Below are positions 43,637 through 51,143 of a DNA stretch of 64,000 nt, in pieces (the first letter of the stretch is position 1; each line of letters starts with the position of its first letter). Below the pieces are notes generated by a model. The model saw only the letters and a list, made by a program, of their open reading frames with translations, had not been told where the DNA came from and ran no database searches. This DNA comes from JALYXI01 sp963716685 (GTDB lineage Bacteria > Acidobacteriota > Terriglobia > Bryobacterales > Bryobacteraceae), in contig CAVQTR010000003.1 in NCBI GenBank assembly GCA_963716685.1, positions 868,001 to 932,000 on the forward strand. Direction: 5' to 3'. The translations under genes and the position numbers were made by a program.

Positions 43637-43858
43637 ATGACAGTATGGAATTTGATGGAGGGCAATCAGCTGCTCACGCCAGAACAGTCCGCCGAGTACC
43701 TCCAAATGCACGTCGATAGCGTCCGTCGTCTCTTGAGAACCGGCAAACTACCGGGCGTCAAGGTTGGCGGGAGTTGGCGGGTTCTTAAAACAGAACTGGA
43801 CAAGATGTTGTCCGGCGGATCACCTTCAACTATCGCTGGCGACAAGGCGGGTGAGTGA
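43637..43858 (+). CDS. excisionase-family DNA-binding protein
   Basis: A 73-residue protein with LTPEQSAEYLQMHVDSVRRLLRTG then KLPGVKVGGSWRVLKTELDKM, the classical excisionase/AlpA-type winged helix (here split in two pieces for length). It binds DNA, either to aid excision or to regulate neighbours. Its stop overlaps the start of the next gene (GTGA or TGATG), so it is coupled to the deoxyribosyltransferase/TIR-like pair downstream and probably controls it. Confidence 0.8.
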   Translation: MTVWNLMEGNQLLTPEQSAEYLQMHVDSVRRLLRTGKLPGVKVGGSWRVLKTELDKMLSGGSPSTIAGDKAGE

Positions 43859-44250
43859 TGTCTGGCGGACTGCTGATGCCCTTGTCGGAGATCCCGACCT
43901 ATCTGGATACGATAATTGAAAAGCTTGATCGCGAACCAGATCAGAGTCTTTTGCTCGCTGGTGTGCTGAAAATTACGCTTGTGGAGCGCACACGCGTCCC
44001 TTCCATAGAAAGAGCAGTCTACATTCAGATGTTGCCTCACGTTGCCGCCGCTGTCCGGGCAATCGAGTGCAGGGATTTTGATCAGGCGTACCGCAGCCTC
44101 ACTCATGCGAAGACGAGAGCGATGACCGAGTGGCTGTTTTGTGGTCATGTCCTTCGACGAGGATCTCGAAGACGCGTATTATCTCGGCATCAGGCCAGCG
44201 TTGCAGGACTGCGGCTACGTATCAATTTTTATGAAAGAGGTTACCACTAA
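43855..44250 (+). CDS. helical protein coupled to TIR-like gene; may be its N-terminal part
   Basis: Starts at GTG 43855 or ATG 43858, overlapping the previous stop. The first 95 residues are helical and acidic (PTYLDTIIEKLDREPDQSLLL, PHVAAAVRAIECRDFDQAY). Past TEWLF the frame becomes Arg-rich and overlaps the next gene by 110 bases. Dropping one T from the TTTT run at 44137-44140 would join it as TEWLFVVMSFDEDL, giving a single protein of about 224 residues. So it is either a separate gene or the front half of a frameshifted fusion. Confidence 0.55.
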   Translation: MMSGGLLMPLSEIPTYLDTIIEKLDREPDQSLLLAGVLKITLVERTRVPSIERAVYIQMLPHVAAAVRAIECRDFDQAYRSLTHAKTRAMTEWLFCGHVLRRGSRRRVLSRHQASVAGLRLRINFYERGYH

Positions 44251-44530
44251 CAAAGGTGTGACAGATCGGATATTGGCGGAGATCCGGCAGGCACAGTTTG
44301 TTATTGCCGATTTCACCCAGCACCGCAACGGTTGCTATTTCGAAGCAGGTTTCGCTCAGGCTTTAGGCCGTGAAGTCATCTGGTGCTGCAGAGATACCGA
44401 TTTCGATAAACTTCACTTCGACACTCGGCACCTCGGCCACATTAAATGGTCGCAGCCCGCGGATCTCAAACAAAAACTTTCCGATGCAATTTTGGCGCTA
44501 ATAGGAAGGGGTCCGATGGGTTCCTTTTAA
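44141..44530 (+). CDS. nucleoside 2-deoxyribosyltransferase/TIR-like protein
   Basis: About 129 residues: VVMSFDEDLEDAYYLGIRPAL, IRQAQFVIADFTQHRNGCYF, EAGFAQALGREVIW, given here in pieces. This is the Rossmann-like fold of nucleoside deoxyribosyltransferase and related TIR-like N-glycosidase domains; the Glu in YFEAGFA sits where the catalytic Glu of the family lies. The start is a GTG with no clear ribosome-binding site, consistent with it being part of a longer protein (see the preceding gene). Such domains are used as effectors that cut nucleotides in phage-defence systems, a role inferred here. Confidence 0.7.
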   Translation: MVMSFDEDLEDAYYLGIRPALQDCGYVSIFMKEVTTNKGVTDRILAEIRQAQFVIADFTQHRNGCYFEAGFAQALGREVIWCCRDTDFDKLHFDTRHLGHIKWSQPADLKQKLSDAILALIGRGPMGSF

Positions 44531-44661
44531 GCCTTCACCAAATGGTGCCTACCCGATCGGGAACGTTCCGATCAGGACATGCAGCAGGTAGCGCCCCCGA
44601 TCCCGCGGCGCATCTCCATCAAGCCCCCACGCATGCTGAACGTCGTGCATCAGGCACTCCG

Positions 44662-44683
44662 CGCTAACATTTTGCTAACATCC
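44662..44683. repeat. right pair of GCTAAC repeats, candidate integrase arm site
   Basis: GCTAAC at 44663 and 44674, 11 bp apart, inside the right core by about 100 bp, in the same orientation as the left pair at 26705/26715. The sequence around them is nearly the same at both ends (CGCTAACATTT then GCTAAC). Confidence 0.6.
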
Positions 44684-44780
44684 CACCAAAATACGATGAA
44701 ACAGGATGGCAAGGGGCAAACCAAACATCAACAGAATCAACAGATTGACACCGTGTAATGCTAGTCGGTACCAGTCTTGT

Positions 44781-44808
44781 CGGGTTCAACTCCCGCCGCC
44801 TCCACCAA
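44781..44808 (+). repeat. right attachment repeat (attR core)
   Basis: Exact copy of the 28-bp tmRNA 3' end (T-arm and acceptor strand through ACCA plus one A). Recombination with the left copy would remove the element and leave tmRNA whole. Confidence 0.95.
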
Positions 44809-45024
44809 AATTCCTCCTCCGCTTCGTCGCGCCTCACTGTTCCACGGCGAGTTTCCCGGTTGGCTTTGCCAGCTAGTACTGGTACGCACAATATATCAAA
44901 CAATATCGTCCTCAATTCTTAGGTAATTCTTCCCGATATTCTGGATTTCGAGGTGACACGAAAGGCGCCTCAAGCGGTGAAATTCGCAGCACCACGCGCA
45001 TTTCACCACATTCGGATCTATCGT

Positions 45025-45834
45025 ATGCCGCATTTTGTTTCATTGATCAGATTTCCTCAACATCTAGTTCGAATTGCCGTTCTCTCCTTTGCATCTGCCG
45101 TGGCGGCTTTCGCCAGCATCCAGGTTGCCGTCGAGCCCGCTGGTTCGCAAAACCCGGACAGCTCCATCAACTGTTCCCACCAAACCTGCTTAGTCGGGGT
45201 AGAGACTTTCGATCAATGGACAGGAGGCCCCCTGACCACCGACTACGGTACTTCCAATCAAATTGTTGGCACTTACTCCGGAGATCTGCGATCCTTTTCG
45301 GCTGACCGGTTTGGCGGAGCCGGCGGTAACGGGCTTTACCCGGAACTCTTCGCTGGCTCCTATACTCTCGACCTCGCGACGAGCACCGGCGTTCCTGGGG
45401 TGAACTATTTCGGGCTATGGCTCTCCGCACTCGACATAGGCAACACCATCCAGCTCTATAACAACTCCGCGTTGCTGTACACCTTCACGCCCGATACCCT
45501 GCAGGGCCTCGTCGGCTCGTGCAGTGGCGCAAATTCATTCTGCGGCAATCCGAACTCCGACTTCGCCGGTCAGGTCGATTACCAGCAGTATGCTTACCTG
45601 AACTTCTCCGATACCAACGGCTACTTCAACAAAGTCGTCTTCACCGAGACTGGCTGGGGTGGGCTTGAGACGGACAATCAGGCGGTCGGCTACTTAAGCT
45701 CGGATAGGTCGTTTGTGTTTGTTACAAACGCGACCCCGACTCCCGAACCCGGCTACCTCGCATTGAGCGCCATCGGTTTCACTGTTCTCGCGATGGTGGC
45801 GCTGCGCCGCCGTCGCTTTGTCCTTCCAGACTAA
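45025..45834 (+). CDS. PEP-CTERM sorting domain protein
   Basis: About 269 residues from the ATG at 45025. A signal peptide (VRIAVLSFASAVAAFAS) is followed by a beta-rich domain with two likely disulfide pairs (INCSHQTCLVG, GSCSGANSFCGN). The C-terminal tail is PEP-CTERM type: PTPEPGYLALSAIGF, hydrophobic helix, RRRRF. The body recalls Npun_F0296-type exosortase-sorted proteins. It would be moved to the cell surface or extracellular matrix. Its stop overlaps the nadD stop (convergent). Confidence 0.85.
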   Translation: MPHFVSLIRFPQHLVRIAVLSFASAVAAFASIQVAVEPAGSQNPDSSINCSHQTCLVGVETFDQWTGGPLTTDYGTSNQIVGTYSGDLRSFSADRFGGAGGNGLYPELFAGSYTLDLATSTGVPGVNYFGLWLSALDIGNTIQLYNNSALLYTFTPDTLQGLVGSCSGANSFCGNPNSDFAGQVDYQQYAYLNFSDTNGYFNKVVFTETGWGGLETDNQAVGYLSSDRSFVFVTNATPTPEPGYLALSAIGFTVLAMVALRRRRFVLPD

Positions 45835-46403
45835 CTCCCCGCCGCTCCTTCTCCTCCTCCGTACAACTTCAGAACCTGGTTCTGGATCACTTCCGGGACC
45901 AGCTCCTCCCAGTGACTCCCCCGCGCAATTCGTTCCCGTACTTCAGTTGCGGAGATGTGGTCGCAGTCCGACGCAAGCGGAAGAGGCTGGATTCGCCCCT
46001 TCAGCTCCGCCGGCGCGGCGTAGTCCCCGTTGCGGCAGGCCACCAGCATCTCGAATCTTTCGAGCATGCGCGGGAATGCGTCCGGTTCACCGTAATCCCA
46101 GCCGGCGATGCGCTCCGCCGCGTCCCGGCCGCACAAGAATATAATCTCGCCCAACACGCGCAATTCGTCGGCAATTTCCACCAGCAGGCCGCCTTCAGTC
46201 ACTACGACATCAAATCGATTTCCCGCCACCGTGCGGATCATCTGCAGCCGGTCTTCGAAGGCAACACCGCCGTAATTCTTGTGCGGCAGCATGCGCGGCA
46301 GCACGAAAACCACGCGGTCCACATGCCGCAGAGCCGCTTCCGCGAGAGCAAGATGCGCGCGCGTTGGCGGGTTGAATGTGCCGGGCAGAACACCGATTCG
46401 CAT
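45831..46403 (-). CDS. nadD: nicotinate-nucleotide adenylyltransferase
   Basis: A 190-residue nucleotidyltransferase. GTFNPPTRAHLALAEAAL holds the family's (H/T)xGH-type motif in the variant TRAH, with the Rossmann start MRIGVLPG. The C-terminal ISATEVRERI is the ISSTxxR motif that binds phosphates. It adenylates nicotinate mononucleotide, the next-to-last step in NAD synthesis. The TRAH variant (Ala instead of Gly) is slightly unusual; a pantetheine-phosphate or other adenylyltransferase role is less likely. Confidence 0.8.
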   Translation of the reverse strand: MRIGVLPGTFNPPTRAHLALAEAALRHVDRVVFVLPRMLPHKNYGGVAFEDRLQMIRTVAGNRFDVVVTEGGLLVEIADELRVLGEIIFLCGRDAAERIAGWDYGEPDAFPRMLERFEMLVACRNGDYAAPAELKGRIQPLPLASDCDHISATEVRERIARGSHWEELVPEVIQNQVLKLYGGGEGAAGS

Positions 46404-46527
46404 TTCTCACTTGTATTACAAGCCGGTGTTGCGGGAAAGCCGCGATGCGCGGAACGAACCCGGCGGCAGCCTCGTCTATCGCGAAGACCGGCCGCATCAT
46501 GAGCGAATCGGTTAGATTGAAGGTGAC

Positions 46528-47499
46528 ATGTTCTCGTGGATCTGCCCGCGCTGCGGGCGTGAAAACCGACCGTCGGATACGGAATGTCCGAATTGCAGAA
46601 CGCTCGATGCAGAGGCGGAGGCGGCGCAACCCCGCTTTGATGAACAGCCCACGGCGGAGGTGCCGGCGCCGGTGTATCAGCGTGCTGCCGCGCCGCCGGT
46701 GTATGCTCCGCCGGAGCCGCCGCGCTCGGATCCATACCGGGCTGAGCCGCCGCGTTCGGAACCCGTTCGATACGCTCCTCCCGCGCAGACTCGCCCGGAA
46801 CCGGTCCGCTACGCGCCGCCGCAGCCCCACCAGGCGGAAGCTCCTCGGTACGCGCCGCCTCCTCAACCGGAGCCGCCGCGTTACGCCCCGGTTCAGTCGG
46901 AAGCGCCCCGTTATCCTCCACCGCCGCCGCCCCCTGCGCCTGCACCACCCGCGCGGGACCCGCTTCGCGCGCCGCTGCAACATCCGGAATCGCGCCGCTA
47001 TGCGGAAGAGCTGCCCCCTGCCAAAGCCGGTATGCCGACCTGGCTCATGTCGATTCTGTTCGCCCTGGGCTTTATCGCGCTTGGCACCGCCGTTTTCTTC
47101 GGCTACCAGCGCTACCAAAAGGGTGGCGGAGCAGGGTTCACGGGTGGCGAGACGCCCGCGGCCACCGCAAAACCCAAGGCCACCAGTCCCGTTCAGAAAG
47201 ATATCGAGGTGGTCGGGATTCGCATCAGCAATGATGCGAAGAAGAAGCCGCAGGCTCGCTTCGTGGTCGTCAATCATTCGAACGCGGAACTAACGGATCT
47301 GAACGCGAACGTCACCCTGTGGGCCAGCACCTCGCGCTCAGAAGAAGATTCCGTCGGCACATTCACGTTCAAGCTGAACAGCCTGGGACCCGGCGAGGCT
47401 AAGGAGATCACCACGCCGCTGAAAACCAAGCTGAAGCTTTACGAAATGCCGGACTGGCAGAACTACACAGCCGAGGTTGCGCTCACTCCGCAGCAGTAG
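46528..47499 (+). CDS. zinc-ribbon, proline-rich, single-pass membrane protein
   Basis: A 323-residue protein. The N-terminus has a zinc ribbon (CPRCGRENRPSDTECPNC, Cys-x2-Cys ... Cys-x2-Cys). Residues about 40-165 are a proline-rich low-complexity region with repeated RYAPP and PEPVRYAPP units. A transmembrane helix follows (about 170-191, WLMSILFALGFIALGTAVFF), then a beta-rich outer domain (about 215-323, IRISNDAKKKPQARFVVVNHS). It might link cytosolic and envelope partners. No family is certain for the outer domain. Confidence 0.75.
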   Translation: MFSWICPRCGRENRPSDTECPNCRTLDAEAEAAQPRFDEQPTAEVPAPVYQRAAAPPVYAPPEPPRSDPYRAEPPRSEPVRYAPPAQTRPEPVRYAPPQPHQAEAPRYAPPPQPEPPRYAPVQSEAPRYPPPPPPPAPAPPARDPLRAPLQHPESRRYAEELPPAKAGMPTWLMSILFALGFIALGTAVFFGYQRYQKGGGAGFTGGETPAATAKPKATSPVQKDIEVVGIRISNDAKKKPQARFVVVNHSNAELTDLNANVTLWASTSRSEEDSVGTFTFKLNSLGPGEAKEITTPLKTKLKLYEMPDWQNYTAEVALTPQQ

Positions 47500-48901
47500 A
47501 GCAGTGGGGCAGTGCGCCGTGCAAAGCTTGCATATTGAGTCGTGCCTCGCGCAAGCACGGATCAAGGTTCAACGCGGCCTGGAAGTCGCGGCGTGCGGCG
47601 TCGGTTTGACCCAGCGCCATTAAAGCAGCGCCGCGATTGGCGATCGCGTGCGGATCATGCGGCGCCAGCGCGAGTGCGCGTCCGAATTCGCGCAGCGCGT
47701 CACCCTTCCGGCCCATTCGCAGCCACAGCACACCTAGTTCTGATGCAATTCCCGCGTCCGATGGCGCCATAGTCCTGGCCTTGATCAAAAGGCCAAGTGC
47801 CTCATCCGTTGGCGCCGTGCGCGCCAGCTGCACGAGCGGCCTGACTTTGCCCGGGGATTCGCGCGCGGCCTCCTCCCACAGAGACCGCTCGGTCCTCCAG
47901 ACCGTCATCCGCATCATGCTGAGGACTGCCAAAACAGCGCCAGCGGCACTCGGAACCCATTTTTTCCAACGCTCCACGATGGCACCGATGCCGGCGGAGA
48001 ACGCAATCATCGGCAGGTACATGCGGTGGTCGGCTGCCAGGTCGGCTGCGGGAAAGATGCTGGAACTGGGAAGCAGCAACACCAGGCCGCCAAGGAACCA
48101 GATTTTCCGTTTCCACCACGCTGCCGCTACCAGGATCAGTACGGCTGCCCAGCCCAGCCACGGTACGCCGCTGACTGTGGGATCGATGGTGAAGCCCCAC
48201 GGCACAACCAGGAGCCGGATATATCGGAAGATCGCAAGGCCTTGTTCGGCCAAATAAGCGAGCGGGCTGATGCCGGCCGTGAAACCCGCGCCGCTTCCGG
48301 CTACCATCTTCGTCGCGACAACGGCACGCAGCCCTGCCGCGGCGGACAGGCCCAGCATGGTGATCAGCGGCCCGCGATCTTCTCTGGTGAGCGTGCCGCG
48401 CCACCTCAGAACTACTGCCAGGAAAACCGGGAAGGTGACACACTCTTCTTTCGCCAGCAGCGCGAAGCCGAACCAAACGACTGCGGACCATCGCCTTCCG
48501 CGCACCCAGTCGCTCCAGGAAACCAAGCAAAGCAGCGTGCAAAGAATCGATCCGCGCGCAAAAACATACGCCACCGCTTCGGACTGAATAGGATGAACGG
48601 CGAAACACGCCGCGGCCAGCAGCGCTGCCCACACCCGCATCAGCTGACGCAGTACATGGAACAGCATCAGCGTGGCTCCGGCATGCAGCAACAGATTGAC
48701 GGCGTGCCAGCCCATCGCCTCCGCGCCACCCAAGCGGGAATTTAACCAGAAGGTGAACATGGTGAGCGGCCGCGTCTGCAGCGCGTCCCATGTCAGGTGA
48801 GCGTTGCCGGCCACCGAGTAATCGTCAAAGTGGAAGCTGCCGAACAGCGATGCTCCAAACGCCGCTATCGCTGCCAGCGCGAGAAACAGATACCGGCGCA
48901 A
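47483..48901 (-). CDS. TMTC-like membrane protein with TPR repeats
   Basis: A 472-residue protein with about nine hydrophobic segments in residues 1-330, then TPR repeats (about 350-460, for example ALREFGRALALAPHDPHAI, ALMALGQTDAARRDFQAAL). The loop AVHPIQSEAVAYVFARGSIL resembles the GT-C pattern of TMTC and PMT-type O-mannosyltransferases, with HP..SEAV..... after a short first helix. It may move sugars from lipid carriers to proteins outside the membrane. The 3' end overlaps the previous gene by 17 bases (convergent). Confidence 0.75.
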   Translation of the reverse strand: MRRYLFLALAAIAAFGASLFGSFHFDDYSVAGNAHLTWDALQTRPLTMFTFWLNSRLGGAEAMGWHAVNLLLHAGATLMLFHVLRQLMRVWAALLAAACFAVHPIQSEAVAYVFARGSILCTLLCLVSWSDWVRGRRWSAVVWFGFALLAKEECVTFPVFLAVVLRWRGTLTREDRGPLITMLGLSAAAGLRAVVATKMVAGSGAGFTAGISPLAYLAEQGLAIFRYIRLLVVPWGFTIDPTVSGVPWLGWAAVLILVAAAWWKRKIWFLGGLVLLLPSSSIFPAADLAADHRMYLPMIAFSAGIGAIVERWKKWVPSAAGAVLAVLSMMRMTVWRTERSLWEEAARESPGKVRPLVQLARTAPTDEALGLLIKARTMAPSDAGIASELGVLWLRMGRKGDALREFGRALALAPHDPHAIANRGAALMALGQTDAARRDFQAALNLDPCLREARLNMQALHGALPHCSTAAE

Positions 48902-48914
48902 GCCTCATGTTAGT

Positions 48915-49586
48915 ATGCCGTGGGTGACTGCAAAACCAAAAACCGCCGCTGAAAAGAAGGCGCGGCTCGCAGAGATTCTGAAGTGGTTCGACAAAGCGTA
49001 CCCGGATGCCGTCTGCGCCCTGGACCACCGCTCCCCATGGGAGCTGCTGGTTGCCACCATCCTCTCCGCGCAGTGTACCGATAAGCGCGTCAACATGGTT
49101 ACTCCGGGCCTGTTCGCCAAGTACCCGACGCCGGAGGATTTCGCCGCCGTCCGGCCGGAAGCGCTGGCCGAAGACATCCGATCCACGGGATTCTTCAACA
49201 ACAAGGCCAAATCCGTTGTGGGCGCGGCGAAGAAAGTGGTGGCTGAGTTCGGGGGAGAAGTCCCGCGAACCATGGAGGAGTTGCTGACGGTTCCGGGAGC
49301 GGCGCGTAAGACCGCCAACGTGGTGCTCGGTTCAGGCTATGGGATTACCAGCGGCATCGTGGTAGACACCCACGTTCAGCGCATTTCCCGTCGGCTGGAT
49401 TTCACGAAACAAACGGATCCGGTAAAAATCGAACGCGATCTGACGAAAATTATCCCGCGGGAGCGGTGGATCCTGTTCTCGCATCAAATGATTCATCACG
49501 GGCGGGCGCTGTGTATCGCCCGCAGCCCCCGCTGTGCCGAATGCGGCATTGAGAAGCAATGCTTTTCAAAAGATAAAACGGTCTGA
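48915..49586 (+). CDS. nth: endonuclease III (DNA glycosylase/AP lyase)
   Basis: A 223-residue enzyme. It has PWELLVATILSAQCTD, the helix-hairpin-helix segment with catalytic Lys (LLTVPGAARKTANVVL), the catalytic Asp in VVDTHVQRISRRL, and the 4Fe-4S loop Cys-x6-Cys-x2-Cys-x5-Cys (CIARSPRCAECGIEKQC). It removes oxidised pyrimidines and cuts abasic sites. The hairpin reads PGAARKTA rather than the usual PGVGRKTA. Divergent from the TMTC-like gene with only 13 bases between starts. Confidence 0.93.
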   Translation: MPWVTAKPKTAAEKKARLAEILKWFDKAYPDAVCALDHRSPWELLVATILSAQCTDKRVNMVTPGLFAKYPTPEDFAAVRPEALAEDIRSTGFFNNKAKSVVGAAKKVVAEFGGEVPRTMEELLTVPGAARKTANVVLGSGYGITSGIVVDTHVQRISRRLDFTKQTDPVKIERDLTKIIPRERWILFSHQMIHHGRALCIARSPRCAECGIEKQCFSKDKTV

Positions 49587-49653
49587 AATCAGCATCTCTC
49601 ACTCGCCGAAACCACCTGCGCAGCCGGTGCATCAAAAGAAACGAGGGAAGATA

Positions 49654-50202
49654 ATGAGAATCACGTCAGTTAGAAATCTGCTGCTCGGGACAGTGCTGTC
49701 GGCAGCGTCCGTCATGGCGGGAAACAGTGTTCCGCAGACCGATGCCGCACTGGCGCAGAAGGCTGTGCACGAAGTCCGCATGTACCCGCGCTACAGCATC
49801 TTCGATAACATCCAGCTACAGGTGAAAGATCATAACGTAACGCTGCTGGGACAGGTGAGCCAGCCCTATAAGAAGGAAGACCTGCAGCGCATCATGCAGC
49901 ACATTCCGGGAGTGGAGAGCGTGACTAATGATCTTCGCGTCCTGCCGCTCTCCCCCTTTGACGATCACATCCGCAGACAGGTGGCGAGCGCCATTTACCG
50001 CGATCCGGTGCTGTCGCGCTTTGGGTTGGGCGCCCTGCCTTCCATCCACGTCATTGTGGATAATGGCCATGTCACTCTGGAAGGCGTGGTGGATAACGAG
50101 ATGGAAAAGAACGTAGCTGGTATTCGCGCCAGTTCGGCAATGAGCTTCGGCGCGGTGGTGAATCACTTGGTGGTGGCGCAGCCTTCGAAGAAGGCCAGCT
50201 AA
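49654..50202 (+). CDS. exported protein with two BON domains
   Basis: About 182 residues from the ATG at 49654, preceded by a GAGGGA ribosome-binding site. A signal peptide (about 1-22, LLLGTVLSAASVMAG) is followed by two BON domains: residues about 30-90 with YSIFDNIQLQVKDHNVTLLG then VESVTNDLRV, and about 95-175 with GLGALPSIHVIVDNGHVTLEG. BON domains bind membranes or lipids; such proteins help envelope stability under stress. The first domain follows the pattern of OsmY-like proteins. Confidence 0.85.
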   Translation: MRITSVRNLLLGTVLSAASVMAGNSVPQTDAALAQKAVHEVRMYPRYSIFDNIQLQVKDHNVTLLGQVSQPYKKEDLQRIMQHIPGVESVTNDLRVLPLSPFDDHIRRQVASAIYRDPVLSRFGLGALPSIHVIVDNGHVTLEGVVDNEMEKNVAGIRASSAMSFGAVVNHLVVAQPSKKAS

Positions 50203-50207
50203 GCCGG

Positions 50208-51140
50208 TTGCGATACTTTCTCGGGATTGATGGCGGGCAATCCGGCACAACCGCCTGGATCGGAGACGAAACGGGCCGGGTGCTGGGAACGGGAGAATCC
50301 GGACCCTCTAATCACGTGGCCGCCATTGAGGCGAAAGCGAGATTAATTAGTGTAATTGCAGAATGCGTCGGTCAGGCTCGGCGGGAAGCCGGGATGCCGG
50401 CGCATTCGGCGTTTCAGGCGGTCTGTGTCGGAGCGAGCGGTGGTCCTGCAGACAAACGCTCCATTGTGCGCGAAATCTTCCCTGCCGCTGAACTGCTGAT
50501 CACCGACGATGCCACCGTGGCACTTGCCGGCGCTTTGGCGGGGCAACCCGGCATCATCACCATCGCCGGCACCGGTTCCATCGCATTCGGGAAAAACGCA
50601 GAGGGCGTGTCTGCCCGCGCTGGTGGCTGGGGATACGTCTTCGGCGACGAGGGCGGCGCGTTCGATTTAGTGCGTCAGGCGCTTCGCGCCGCGCTGCGTC
50701 ACGAAGAAGGGTGGGGAAGCGCCACGCTGCTGCGGGAAATGTTCCTCCGGGAGACGGCGGAGCCCGACATCAACGCCGTGCTGCACCTGTTCTACACGCC
50801 GGAGTGGCCGCGTGCACGTGTTGCCACGCTTGCGCCGCTTGTCGACGCACTCGCTCGACAAGGTGACTCGCTCGCAGCCGAGATTCTGCGCAACGCCGGA
50901 CAGCAACTCGCCTCCATCGCCGGCGCGGTAAAAGACCAGCTTTGGGAATCAGGCCGTTTGGTCCGTCTCGCGTACATCGGCGGTGCGTTTAGCGGTGCAA
51001 TTCTGCTGCAAAGCTTTATCACTCAGGCCGAACAAACCGGCTGCGATGTGGTGGCGCCGCGCTTCCCTCCGGCCGGGGGAGCTCTTCTGGAAGCATGGAA
51101 GCTCGCCGGCTTCTCCAAACTGCTAATCTCAGATTTCTGA
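50208..51140 (+). CDS. BadF/BadG-type ATPase, probable N-acetylglucosamine kinase
   Basis: A 310-residue ASKHA-fold protein. It begins RYFLGIDGGQSGTTAWIGDE (phosphate-1), has LLITDDATVALAGAL, IITIAGTGSIAFG (phosphate-2) and GGWGYVFGDEGGAFD with the catalytic region, then LAYIGGAFSGA (adenosine). The GGWGYVFGDEGGA signature is that of GlcNAc kinases rather than of benzoyl-CoA reductase activators, so recycling of amino sugars is likely. The start is a TTG; no better one is at hand. It is followed by pgk after three bases. Confidence 0.8.
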   Translation: MRYFLGIDGGQSGTTAWIGDETGRVLGTGESGPSNHVAAIEAKARLISVIAECVGQARREAGMPAHSAFQAVCVGASGGPADKRSIVREIFPAAELLITDDATVALAGALAGQPGIITIAGTGSIAFGKNAEGVSARAGGWGYVFGDEGGAFDLVRQALRAALRHEEGWGSATLLREMFLRETAEPDINAVLHLFYTPEWPRARVATLAPLVDALARQGDSLAAEILRNAGQQLASIAGAVKDQLWESGRLVRLAYIGGAFSGAILLQSFITQAEQTGCDVVAPRFPPAGGALLEAWKLAGFSKLLISDF

Positions 51141-51143
51141 GAC

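Larger units (their letters stand above)
26629..44808. mobile_element. 18.2 kb integrative element in ssrA, prophage/satellite-like
   Basis: Bounded by 28-bp direct repeats of the tmRNA 3' end, with the integrase at the tmRNA side. Order from left: integrase, repressor, divergent excisionase-like regulator, small genes, primase-helicase, Nu1-like protein, small genes, coiled-coil protein, a tape-measure-like gene. Then comes a worn right half (CheB fragment, tape-measure remnant, glycosyltransferase, two HTH proteins, a deoxyribosyltransferase/TIR-like protein). No capsid, portal, large terminase, tail tube or lysis gene was recognised, so it is either a decayed prophage or a satellite-like element. 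The right half may derive from a second element. Confidence 0.9.
44531..45024. other. right end of the element and flanking DNA without genes
   Basis: This stretch holds the right arm-type repeats (44663-44679) and the right attachment repeat (44781-44808); after it the host sequence resumes. No gene is supported. A 216-bp leader before the PEP-CTERM gene at 45025 is A+T-richer near 44890-44940 and probably holds its promoter. Confidence 0.5.

Noticed and set aside
44781..44808. Second tRNA or tmRNA gene
   Set aside because: Only the T-arm and acceptor strand are present; it is the att duplication.
44664..44915. 83-codon minus-strand frame across the right att core
   Set aside because: It owes its openness to the tmRNA-derived repeat and spans the element boundary; the WWRRRELNP text is a common false product of tRNA/tmRNA 3' ends.
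46210..47277. 355-codon minus-strand frame
   Set aside because: Arg-rich shadow of the proline-rich repeats of the zinc-ribbon gene.
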